This document shows positions 1 to 6,335 of a DNA stretch of 7,981 bases, in pieces (the first letter of the stretch is position 1; each line of letters starts with the position of its first letter). Under the pieces are notes generated by a model. The model was given only the letters and a program-made list of their open reading frames with translations, was not told the origin of the DNA and ran no database searches. A program made the position numbers and the translations under genes. Source of the DNA: an uncultured Chlorobiaceae bacterium. GTDB lineage: Bacteria > Bacteroidota > Chlorobiia > Chlorobiales > Chlorobiaceae. The DNA is taken from the NCBI GenBank assembly GCA_903929845.1, contig CAIYWF010000239.1:1-7981 (forward strand). Reading direction: 5' to 3'.

Positions 1-665
1 ACGTCAGAGATTTGCGTGTCCCTTTCAGAGCAGTGAATCACTTTTACGCCAAGCTCCATAGCCAGCTCATTAAAGATTCTTTTTTCAGCTAACTCTTTAA
101 TAATTTCGGCCTGAGCAGGGCCGACCTTGTTCCGGGCAATGACTGCTTTGGCAATATCAAGTAACCCTTGTTTGGTAAAATGCGATATCAATCCTGGATT
201 GGCGCCATGCTCAAGCACCGCAGTGACACCTTTATCTTGCCATTGTGAAGTCATGCGGCGGATGTTCATGTGCCGCCAGTACAGTGTTCTTTCGGTAGGA
301 TGCAGAGTCTCAACCCCTGTATAAGGATCCCACACTTCTACCGAGGTGTTCATATAGAGGACGCCATGATCATGACACCATTGAAGAATTTCACAACAAT
401 CAATATTCCACGCTAAATCTATGATCAAATCGCCCTCGGCAACATACGTCGCGAGGGTTTGTGCTATATTATACGGTGTTATTTGATGATTAATGTAAGT
501 AACGCCCAATGCTGTCCACGGCGATACTTTTTCACGAATATCCTCAAAGTCCATAATAGTAACATGAGTATAATCGACGTTGATATGTTTAAAAAGAACC
601 GGAACGGTACACTGAGAGACAGAGCCAAATCCGATGATGAGTATTTTTTTGTTAAAATCAATCAC
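1..665 (-). CDS. hss: Homospermidine synthase, N-terminal part (runs off the left edge)
   Basis: Homospermidine synthase condenses two putrescines, with NAD+ as internal redox cofactor, into homospermidine and ammonia in the cytoplasm. The 221 visible codons are open throughout and the C-terminal part lies outside the window; family members are around 470-480 residues. The N-terminus carries a Rossmann NAD-binding motif, IIGFGSV, at residues 10-16. Family-type blocks follow: IIDLAWNID (81-89), NTSVEVWDPYTG (106-117) and LEHGANPGLISHF (151-163). The start must be GTG at 663-665, because an in-frame TGA lies three codons upstream and no ATG fits; the ribosome binding site is weak. Codon use appears richer in A/T at third positions than in the genes to the right, which hints at a separate origin, but I did not count it. 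It diverges from the arginine decarboxylase gene, which supports a polyamine role. Carboxynorspermidine dehydrogenase is a related fold, but the HGANPG block favours homospermidine synthase. Confidence 0.88.
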   Translation of the reverse strand, partial: MIDFNKKILIIGFGSVSQCTVPVLFKHINVDYTHVTIMDFEDIREKVSPWTALGVTYINHQITPYNIAQTLATYVAEGDLIIDLAWNIDCCEILQWCHDHGVLYMNTSVEVWDPYTGVETLHPTERTLYWRHMNIRRMTSQWQDKGVTAVLEHGANPGLISHFTKQGLLDIAKAVIARNKVGPAQAEIIKELAEKRIFNELAMELGVKVIHCSERDTQISD

Positions 666-689
666 TGCTTTTCACTTTATTATTAGATA

Positions 690-717
690 GATATAATTTT
701 AGTTTTTTGCTTGACAA
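690..717 (-). promoter_or_regulatory. Possible sigma70-type promoter for the homospermidine synthase gene
   Basis: On the minus strand TTGTCA (plus 712-717) is followed after 16 bases by TATATC (plus 690-695), 25 bases before the GTG start at 665. The -35 matches consensus at five of six positions and the -10 at four of six. The -35 lies inside a near-inverted repeat, TTGACAA / TTGTCGA at 711-730, which could be an operator. This is pattern matching only. Confidence 0.33.
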
Positions 718-806
718 GAATATGTTGTCGAAAATTAATTGTAATGACGCAAATCGCAGCGCACTGGTATACGTTCGCTAAATTCGGCATAATATACGGT
801 GATTAT

Positions 807-830
807 CAACAAAATGATCTTGCCTTGTTG
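807..830. repeat. Inverted repeat CAACAA / TTGTTG, 12-base loop
   Basis: CAACAA at 807-812 pairs perfectly with TTGTTG at 825-830. The loop contains GATCTT, which recurs at 841-846. No T-run follows, so it is not an intrinsic terminator. It could be an operator or part of a leader structure; the role is unknown. Confidence 0.4.
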
Positions 831-840
831 TTAATTTAGT

Positions 841-855
841 GATCTTCAAAAGATC
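841..855. repeat. Small perfect hairpin GATCTT-CAA-AAGATC
   Basis: Two perfect six-base arms are separated by three bases. An extra copy of GATCTT at 816-821 could pair with the same AAGATC arm, giving mutually exclusive pairings. No T-run follows, which argues against a terminator. A chance repeat is possible at this size. Confidence 0.4.
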
Positions 856-1224
856 GGTAAGGTACTGTATCAGAAACTCAAAGCAAAATTATCCGTCAGC
901 AAAATGTGTGCATGACTTCAACATACACTCTCCGCCGAATTTATCTCGCTCAATTACAAGAATTGCCTGCTCTTTATCGGAGGCTCTTGTCTCTGGTTGA
1001 TCCACGTTCTCATAATGACAACTCCCGTGCAGTTTCATCCGCCTTCGGTGCCTCGTGCCAGAGGAGATGATGCTCAGGCAGGAAGTTAGCTGATTTGACC
1101 ATGATGAAAAAAAAATTATCTTTGTTGGCTCTCTTATGATGATGATTGTCATTCCTCATCAGGGAGGGAAAGTTGGCCGTATCCAATGAAACTGCTTTTT
1201 TCTATCATTCCTCAATTTCAGTAT

Positions 1225-1230
1225 TATAAA
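1225..1230 (+). promoter_or_regulatory. Possible -10 element upstream of arginine decarboxylase
   Basis: TATAAA lies 35 bases before the TTG start at 1266 and would give a leader of roughly 30 bases. No good -35 hexamer sits 16-18 bases upstream, so the call is weak. Confidence 0.22.
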
Positions 1231-1253
1231 CGCTTTGAACAACACATTAATCC

Positions 1254-1259
1254 GGAGGA
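1254..1259 (+). promoter_or_regulatory. Strong ribosome binding site deciding the TTG start of argDC
   Basis: GGAGGA ends six bases before TTG at 1266-1268. No in-frame ATG gives a full-length family match, so this Shine-Dalgarno sequence settles the non-standard start codon. Confidence 0.75.
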
Positions 1260-1265
1260 ACGGCA

Positions 1266-1811
1266 TTGTCATTTGTCCCATCAAAAGTATTTTTCACCAA
1301 AGGTGTGGGAAGGCACAAGGAATATCTCTCATCATTCGAGCTTGCCCTGAGAGAGGCCAAAATTGAGAAATGCAACCTGGTTACCGTATCAAGTATTTTT
1401 CCTCCTCACTGTGAACGCATCACAGTCGAAGAGGGGCTGAAACATCTCTCTGCGGGTCAGATAACTTTTGCGGTCATGGCCCGTAATTCAACCAATGAGT
1501 TCAACCGTCTTATTGCAGCTTCTGTCGGTGTCGCCATTCCTGCTGATGAAACACAATACGGCTATCTGTCGGAACACCACCCGTTTGGAGAATCTGCAGA
1601 GCATTCTGGTGAATACGCAGAAGACCTGGCCGCAACGATGCTTGCAACAACCCTCGGCATTGAATTTGATCCAAACAAAGATTGGGATGAACGCGAAGGT
1701 ATTTACAAAATGAGCGGCAAAATTATCAATTCCTATAATATTACCCAGTCTGCAGAGGGTGAAAACGGTCTCTGGACAACAGTCATTTCATGTGCTGTTC
1801 TCCTTCCGTAG
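1266..1811 (+). CDS. Pyruvoyl-dependent arginine decarboxylase proenzyme
   Basis: This enzyme converts arginine to agmatine and CO2, the entry to putrescine. Its covalent pyruvoyl cofactor is made by self-cleavage of the proenzyme at a Ser-Ser bond. The 181-residue length is typical of the PvlArgDC family. The cleavage motif LVTVSSIFPPHCE spans residues 38-50, with the predicted break between Ser42 and Ser43; Ser43 becomes the pyruvoyl group of the larger chain. Other family blocks are FFTKGVGRHKEYL near the N-terminus, GYLSEHHPFGES at 99-110, where a conserved glutamate probably serves as proton donor, and the C-terminal AEGENGLWTTVISCAVLLP. It starts at TTG with GGAGGA six bases upstream. 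nadB follows after 42 bp on the same strand, so cotranscription is likely. The divergent homospermidine synthase fits a shared pathway. The enzymes that turn agmatine into putrescine are not in the window. The related histidine decarboxylase is less likely, given the length and motifs. Confidence 0.93.
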   Translation: MSFVPSKVFFTKGVGRHKEYLSSFELALREAKIEKCNLVTVSSIFPPHCERITVEEGLKHLSAGQITFAVMARNSTNEFNRLIAASVGVAIPADETQYGYLSEHHPFGESAEHSGEYAEDLAATMLATTLGIEFDPNKDWDEREGIYKMSGKIINSYNITQSAEGENGLWTTVISCAVLLP

Positions 1812-1853
1812 TCGACAATTCTTCTGCTTCACTGAAGTTGAAAGCGGGACACT

Positions 1854-3449
1854 ATGACGGAATCGATTAAAACGGATGTCCTGGTTATCGGCAGCGGCAT
1901 CGGCGGGCTCTATTTTGCCGTTCATACGGCAGAATACGCCAAGGTAACAATTATTACAAAAAAAGAGAGTTCCACCTCCAATACCAACTGGGCACAGGGT
2001 GGCATTGCGGCCACTATTGACCGTGATGACAGTTCAGAACTGCATATTGCCGACACTCTCGATGCTGGCGCTGGCCTGTGCAACCAGGAAATGGTTTCGA
2101 TCATGGTCAAAGAAGGCCCTCAGCACATAAAGCGACTTACAGAGCTTGGCGTCAACTTCACCACCTCCGACAATGACCACTTGCACCTCGGCAAGGAGGG
2201 CGGCCATTCCAGAAGCAGGATTGTGCACGCACAGGATCTGACTGGCAGGGAGGTTGAAACTGCGCTGCTCGACAGAATTAACAGCCATCCCAATATCACC
2301 CTGCTTGAACACCATTTTGCCATTGAACTGCTGACGGAGCATCATCTCGGCATCAAAACAAACGAAATCACCTGTTACGGGGCCTACGTGCTTGACACAA
2401 AACAGCGAAAACCGATAAAAATCCTTGCCAAAATAACGATGCTCGCATCTGGAGGCCTCGGGCACGTCTATCCCTATACCACCAATCCTGAAATTGCCAC
2501 GGGAGACGGTGTTGCAATGGGATACCGCGCCGGAGCTGAAATTGCGAACATGGAGTTTATCCAGTTTCATCCAACCTCGCTCTACCATCCAAAAGCTGAC
2601 TCATTTCTGATTTCCGAAGCCGTTCGGGGGTTTGGAGGAATACTCAAGCTGAAAAACGGGCAGGAGTTCATGCAGAAGTATGACGTGCGGCAGAACCTTG
2701 CACCAAGGGATATTGTTGCCAGAGCTATCGACTCGGAGATCAAAAAAAGCGGTGAAGAGTGCGTTTTTCTTGATGTCACCCATATAGATCCTGAAAAGAC
2801 AAAAGAACATTTTCCAAATATTTATGAAACCTGCCTCCAATTCGGCATCGATATGACCAGGGAAATGATACCCGTTGTGCCTGCCGCGCACTATTCATGC
2901 GGCGGTATACGAACGGACAGCAAGGGAAGAACCACTCTTGAGCGACTCTATGCCTGCGGGGAAACCAGTTGCACTGGTGTTCACGGGGCAAACCGCCTTG
3001 CAAGCAACTCACTGCTTGAAGCTCTTGTCTTTGCCTGGAGATCATCTCTTGATATCCGCAAAGCGCTGCAAAATATCGACAACACTGTCGATTTTCCAGA
3101 CTGGGACGATACTGGAACAGTCAATCCTGAAGAGTGGATTCTTGTGTCCCACAACAAACGGGAAGCACAGCAGGTCATGAATGACTATGTCGGTATTGTG
3201 CGCAGCGACCTCAGGCTGCAGCGTGCGAAGAGGCGGATTGATTTTCTCAAGGAGGAAACAGAATCCTACTACAAAAAAACAAAGATCACAACACAGATTC
3301 TGGAATTGCGAAATATCATCAAGGTGGCAAGCCTTATCATCGAGAGCGCCATGAAGCGTCGGGAATCAAGAGGACTGCATTATACCACTGATTATCCGGA
3401 AAAAGACGACAAACATTTTCTGATTGATACAGTGTTAAGGTCTTTTTAG
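1854..3449 (+). CDS. nadB: L-aspartate oxidase
   Basis: NadB is a cytoplasmic FAD flavoenzyme that oxidises L-aspartate to iminoaspartate, which quinolinate synthase NadA uses in de novo NAD synthesis. The 531 residues match the usual length of about 530-540. The FAD-binding GSGIGG lies at 13-18 and SNTNWAQGGIAA at 42-53. Substrate-site blocks are GKEGGHSRSR (113-122), FHPTSLY (238-244), NLAPRDIVARAIDSE (281-295) and AAHYSCGGI (344-352). The Glu, His, Arg and His of these blocks correspond to active-site residues known from the E. coli enzyme. YACGETSCTGVHGANRLASN (366-385) closes the FAD domain, and the C-terminal RRESRGLHY motif is standard for NadB. The GANRLASNSLLEALVF context separates it from the SdhA/FrdA flavoproteins. 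The start ATG has a weak GGGA motif upstream and gives the expected N-terminus. The gene appears intact. Its stop codon is only 20 bp from that of convergent nadE. Confidence 0.96.
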   Translation: MTESIKTDVLVIGSGIGGLYFAVHTAEYAKVTIITKKESSTSNTNWAQGGIAATIDRDDSSELHIADTLDAGAGLCNQEMVSIMVKEGPQHIKRLTELGVNFTTSDNDHLHLGKEGGHSRSRIVHAQDLTGREVETALLDRINSHPNITLLEHHFAIELLTEHHLGIKTNEITCYGAYVLDTKQRKPIKILAKITMLASGGLGHVYPYTTNPEIATGDGVAMGYRAGAEIANMEFIQFHPTSLYHPKADSFLISEAVRGFGGILKLKNGQEFMQKYDVRQNLAPRDIVARAIDSEIKKSGEECVFLDVTHIDPEKTKEHFPNIYETCLQFGIDMTREMIPVVPAAHYSCGGIRTDSKGRTTLERLYACGETSCTGVHGANRLASNSLLEALVFAWRSSLDIRKALQNIDNTVDFPDWDDTGTVNPEEWILVSHNKREAQQVMNDYVGIVRSDLRLQRAKRRIDFLKEETESYYKKTKITTQILELRNIIKVASLIIESAMKRRESRGLHYTTDYPEKDDKHFLIDTVLRSF

Positions 3450-3469
3450 AAAGAAGTGGACAAGCTCCC

Positions 3470-4303
3470 TTACCTCACCTCCTGCCAATCTCTGGCATAG
3501 CGGAAATCAATCCCGGGAGTTCTGCCGGAGAGTTTGGCAATAACGGGCATCATCCTCTTGTACTGATTTCGGACAACCATCTTTCTGACGCGATCGTAAA
3601 AAGGCTCCGCAACTCCTTCGGCAAGAATAGCCTTTTTATCCATGCGCTTTTCGAGCATCATATAAAGCAACAGATCAACGGCTTCATAGCTGAACCCGAG
3701 GTCAGCCTCATCGCTCTGCCCTTCCCAGAGGTCGGCTGAGGGTGATTTGACAATAAGAGGCTCAGGAATACCAAGGTGACGGGCAAGCCCCCTTATCTGG
3801 GTTTTATAGAGATCACCAATTGGATTAACGGCTGAAGCCATATCTCCGAACAAGGTACCATACCCGAGAAGTAACTCGGTTTTATTGCTTGTGCCTGCAA
3901 CGAGCCGACCGTCTCTTGCGGAAACATCATACAGATAGATCATCCTTGTGCGGGCCATGATATTCCCCCTTCTCAATAACTGATCGCCCGGCACCGATAA
4001 AAAAAAAGAATCAACAACCGCAGTAATGGACATCTCTTCAGACCGTATTCCAAGCTTTTGAATCATTAGTTCGGCATGTTCGATACTTTCCGGACTGCTT
4101 GATGAATATGGCATCATGAGTGCAAGAACATTATCAGCGCCAAGCGCTCGAACAGCAAGTTCACAGACAACCGCTGAATCAATACCCCCCGAAAGACCAA
4201 GTACTATTGAGTTGAACCCAAACTTGCGAATCTCGTTGAACAAAAATGCCTTGAGAATATCCTCAACAATCTGGTAATCAAGATGAAGATCCTGAAGCTT
4301 CAT
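3470..4303 (-). CDS. nadE: NH3-dependent NAD+ synthetase
   Basis: NadE catalyses the last step of NAD synthesis: ATP-dependent amidation of deamido-NAD+. The 277-residue protein is the short, ammonia-using form, since no N-terminal glutaminase (nitrilase-type) domain is present. The PP-loop LGLSGGIDSAVV lies at 35-46, with SGGIDS at 38-43. Other family blocks are RGNIMARTRM (112-121), GTSNKTELLLGYGT (137-150), FGDMASAVNPIGDLYKTQ (152-169) and SADLWEGQSDEADLGF (189-204). The ATG at 4301-4303 has AGAGGG about ten bases upstream, and this site overlaps the TAG stop of the preceding Yip1-family gene. The 14-bp spacing makes nadE the last gene of the leftward operon. In the cell it would serve the same pathway as its convergent neighbour nadB, although the two are transcribed separately. 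Confidence 0.96.
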   Translation of the reverse strand: MKLQDLHLDYQIVEDILKAFLFNEIRKFGFNSIVLGLSGGIDSAVVCELAVRALGADNVLALMMPYSSSSPESIEHAELMIQKLGIRSEEMSITAVVDSFFLSVPGDQLLRRGNIMARTRMIYLYDVSARDGRLVAGTSNKTELLLGYGTLFGDMASAVNPIGDLYKTQIRGLARHLGIPEPLIVKSPSADLWEGQSDEADLGFSYEAVDLLLYMMLEKRMDKKAILAEGVAEPFYDRVRKMVVRNQYKRMMPVIAKLSGRTPGIDFRYARDWQEVR

Positions 4304-4317
4304 AAATAGATTGCCCT

Positions 4318-4869
4318 CTAAAAGTTAAAAAGCCGCATAGCAGCGTTGATCAGCAGAAAAGCCATAATATTCACCAACACAACAAAGAGTGCGGTATTTC
4401 TCAGCACAGGACGAGAGACGGCTGGTTCAAGGTCAAACACGGTCAAGCCATTTTTGCCGATGACAAGAGTATAACTAAGTGCTATAACGGCAAAAAGCCA
4501 GCTCCATGTACCAGTAAAATAAAAAGGCTCAAACAGCCATACAGGAGTCATCGAATAACAGACAACATGAAGCGTCATTGCCTTGAAACTCTCTGACTGT
4601 TCTCGCGCAACCAGGTAACCTACTCCTCCCGTAATAAGATAGAGTACTGCAATGTCAATAAGAAAATTGGTAATGGCAAAAAACATGGCTGGCTGCGGCA
4701 CACCGATCAGGGGGAGCTTGGCAAGCTGCACAAGGGCAATAACCGGCACGGCGTACTCACGAAGCACAGTAAACTCTTTACCTGGAATTCCCTCTTTAAG
4801 ATCACGCCATAACGTACGGTTGCGAAACAAAAGTGTGAATATCGCAACAAAAAGTTCTTTAACGCTCAT
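4318..4869 (-). CDS. Yip1-family integral membrane protein
   Basis: This is a 183-residue polytopic membrane protein whose overall look fits the bacterial Yip1 (PF04893-like) family. About five hydrophobic segments are visible, near residues 39-57, 61-86, 98-117, 120-137 and 158-178. Before them comes an amphipathic N-terminal part with the family-type phrase WRDLKEGIPGKEF (21-33). A glycine-rich turn (TGGVGYL, 80-86) follows the second segment, and an SYTLVIGKNGLT loop (132-143) follows the fourth. No catalytic residues are apparent and the biochemical role of bacterial Yip1 proteins is largely unknown. The start ATG lies 5 bp after the stop of the LytM ORF with no strong ribosome binding site of its own, so translational coupling is likely. 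nadE follows 14 bp later. The family call is made from topology and general sequence character, not a search. Confidence 0.72.
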   Translation of the reverse strand: MSVKELFVAIFTLLFRNRTLWRDLKEGIPGKEFTVLREYAVPVIALVQLAKLPLIGVPQPAMFFAITNFLIDIAVLYLITGGVGYLVAREQSESFKAMTLHVVCYSMTPVWLFEPFYFTGTWSWLFAVIALSYTLVIGKNGLTVFDLEPAVSRPVLRNTALFVVLVNIMAFLLINAAMRLFNF

Positions 4870-4874
4870 AACAG

Positions 4875-5255
4875 TTATCGTCTAAGCCATTTTTCAGGGT
4901 TTTGCTTGACTCGGCCTTTCCATATCTCAAAATGCACAACTGAACCACCATCACCCATCTTGCCAGACACTCCCAACAATTGCTGCGATTTTATAAGATC
5001 ATCTTTGACCACATTCAACTGGCCAAGATTGGCATACACCGTAAGGTAAGATTTCGGATGGCGGACAATCACGATGTTACCAAACGTGGGAAGGAAAGCG
5101 ATCTGTACTACTTTTCCTCCTGAAACAGCCCTTACCGGAGTGCTGGCCGGAACGGAAATATCAATGCCGTTATTGGTGGTAACAATTCTCAGATCCTTAT
5201 CCTCCAGAGATCCAAACTTTTGAGAAACAACGCCGTTCCGTTCAGGCCAGGGCAT
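4875..5255 (-). CDS. Degenerate LytM/M23 domain, C-terminal half of an EnvC-like factor
   Basis: This 126-codon stretch encodes a full LytM (M23-type) domain, opening MPWPERNGVVSQKFG as EnvC-type C-domains do. The zinc site is degenerate: the usual HxGxD reads NNGID (28-32, His replaced by Asn28), YxHL reads YANL (74-77), and HxH reads VVH (106-108). It is therefore probably not a peptidase but an activator of cell-wall amidases, as known for EnvC. It lacks a signal peptide, so made alone from ATG 5255 it would stay in the cytoplasm. The upstream reading frame is the same as that of the coiled-coil ORF, and only TAA (5262-5264) and two further codons intervene. AAGG just before the ATG could permit reinitiation. 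The simplest reading is one interrupted envC-like gene; a fixed two-gene arrangement or readthrough are alternatives. Confidence 0.8.
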   Translation of the reverse strand: MPWPERNGVVSQKFGSLEDKDLRIVTTNNGIDISVPASTPVRAVSGGKVVQIAFLPTFGNIVIVRHPKSYLTVYANLGQLNVVKDDLIKSQQLLGVSGKMGDGGSVVHFEIWKGRVKQNPEKWLRR

Positions 5256-5261
5256 TGAGCC

Positions 5262-5264
5262 TTA
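5262..5264 (-). other. In-frame TAA separating coiled-coil and LytM halves of an EnvC-like gene
   Basis: Reading the minus strand, codons GAC AAT GCG TAA GGC TCA ATG CCC TGG run in one frame. Reading through would give a 486-residue protein, close to the size of complete EnvC-like proteins (E. coli EnvC is 419). The stop sits exactly at the linker-to-domain boundary. Confidence 0.9.
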
Positions 5265-6335
5265 CGCATTGTCAAAATCCGAAGAAACTTTTTCAATCTC
5301 AGGAGAATCTGTATTCGACACCACCGGAACACTCTTTTTTTCAGGAGACTTTTCCAGTGGTTTTTCAATTTTTTTATGTTCTTTATGGGCGATATCAGTT
5401 GCCTTGCCGGTAGATTTTTCTTTTTTCACGATCGCACGTTGCGCCTCAAGACGTTTTGATTCACGTCGCTGTGCCTCAAAACGCCTGGCTTCGAGAATTT
5501 TCTTCTGCCTTTCATTTTCAGCCTCCACCGCGCGCTGTTCAGCAAGAATCAACGACTCTATCCTCGATTGCAGTTGCCTGCGTTTTTGCTTTACCGCAGC
5601 AAGCTGTGCAGCATATTCCTGTTTATTCTTCTTAAGTCTGTCAAGTACCTCCTCTTTTTCTTTTTTGCTAACCGACCATGTTTTTAACTGCTGCTCCTGA
5701 TCCCTGACCATTGCAGCTTTATGCTGATAGCTTTGCTCAAGCGCAAGGCGATTGTTTTCAAGTTTGACAGCAACCTGCTGCAAGTCATTAACATTCCGGC
5801 GAACCGCCCGGGTAAAAAAACCAACATATTGGGCGCGTACAAGAGCATTATTAACCGAACCTGCACCAAAAACATGCTCAACATCCCGATTTCCGCCATA
5901 TTTATACACTGAAACTGCGGTCCTGCGGAAATCATCAGAAACTTTGTTGTAAATCTGGCGATTACCCTGAAGCTTATCGCGCAGTTGCTCGATATCACCA
6001 TCAAGCTTGGCAAGATAGATCTGGTTTTGACTGATAATCTTTTCAAGAACAAGAATCTGTGTGCGGATATTTTCCAAAACCTTAAACGACTGCGACTCCT
6101 TGCGCGTTGTCAGATTCAGTTTTGACTGGTACTCCTTGAGTTGTTGTTTCAAACTCTGGAGGTTCTGCTCTACTGCTGCCCGCTCTTTGATAATTTTCGA
6201 TATTTCTCTTGTTACTGGCGGAGCTGCAACTGCTGAAGTGAACACTCCAGAAACAATGAAGAACAATGACAGGAACAGAACTGAGATCATCCGCAACACT
6301 CTATCAAAAAAACCGGGTGAGACGATAAACTTCAT
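5262..6335 (-). CDS. Exported coiled-coil protein, N-terminal part of an EnvC-like murein hydrolase activator
   Basis: This 357-residue protein has a long signal peptide with a hydrophobic core near residues 17-32 and a likely cleavage after VFTSAVAA (around residue 38), so it should act in the periplasm. Long charged helices with coiled-coil character cover roughly 42-135 and 180-305. Between them lies a YKYGGN segment (144-149), near where EnvC and related activators have their hinge. A Lys/Glu/Arg-rich low-complexity linker (about 275-350) leads to the end, SSDFDNA-stop. EnvC proteins recruit and activate amidases at the division site through a C-terminal LytM domain. Here that domain follows in the same frame right after the stop codon. 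The start ATG at 6333-6335 has GAGGA six bases upstream; an internal Met16 would also leave a signal peptide. It heads the operon leading to nadE and diverges from murA. Confidence 0.8.
   Translation of the reverse strand: MKFIVSPGFFDRVLRMISVLFLSLFFIVSGVFTSAVAAPPVTREISKIIKERAAVEQNLQSLKQQLKEYQSKLNLTTRKESQSFKVLENIRTQILVLEKIISQNQIYLAKLDGDIEQLRDKLQGNRQIYNKVSDDFRRTAVSVYKYGGNRDVEHVFGAGSVNNALVRAQYVGFFTRAVRRNVNDLQQVAVKLENNRLALEQSYQHKAAMVRDQEQQLKTWSVSKKEKEEVLDRLKKNKQEYAAQLAAVKQKRRQLQSRIESLILAEQRAVEAENERQKKILEARRFEAQRRESKRLEAQRAIVKKEKSTGKATDIAHKEHKKIEKPLEKSPEKKSVPVVSNTDSPEIEKVSSDFDNA

Larger units (their letters stand above)
666..1265. other. 600-bp divergent intergenic region without a convincing gene
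   Basis: This stretch separates the homospermidine synthase and arginine decarboxylase genes and is far longer than the other spacers here. The left third is AT-rich and holds the putative hss promoter and two short inverted repeats (807-830 and 841-855). The middle has a plus-strand frame open from 861 to 1070. If started at ATG 912 it encodes 52 residues with an amphipathic leucine-rich stretch (LQELPALYRRLL), but it has no clear ribosome binding site. At 1101 a signal-peptide-like start, MMKKKLSLLALL, meets a stop at 1137-1139 just after a run of nine A bases. Another short frame runs from 1136 to 1189. None resembles a family I know. The picture fits either eroded gene remnants or a long regulatory spacer. 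The 87-codon minus-strand ORF at 889-1152 has unusual composition and no recognisable domain. Confidence 0.6.

Noticed and set aside
479..686. Short ORFs on both strands overlapping the window's left gene
   Set aside because: They lie out of frame within the homospermidine synthase coding sequence, which accounts for the region.
889..1152. 87-codon minus-strand ORF in the hss-argDC spacer
   Set aside because: No domain, no convincing ribosome binding site and unusual composition; the competing plus-strand frame looks slightly more protein-like, though also unproven.
1187..1351. Plus-strand frame beginning MKLLFSIIPQFQYY
   Set aside because: It overlaps the start of arginine decarboxylase in another frame, and the strong ribosome binding site serves the TTG start instead.
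1812..1853. CTTCA-C-TGAAG palindrome between argDC and nadB considered as a terminator
   Set aside because: The one-base loop cannot form a hairpin as drawn and no T-run follows; the genes are probably cotranscribed.
2034..2588. 184-codon minus-strand ORF
   Set aside because: It is antisense to the conserved core of nadB, has no recognisable domain and is explained as a shadow of the real gene.
5269..5700. 143-codon plus-strand ORF rich in Ser, Phe and Cys
   Set aside because: The composition is the antisense image of the Lys/Glu/Arg-rich coiled coil of the EnvC-like gene.
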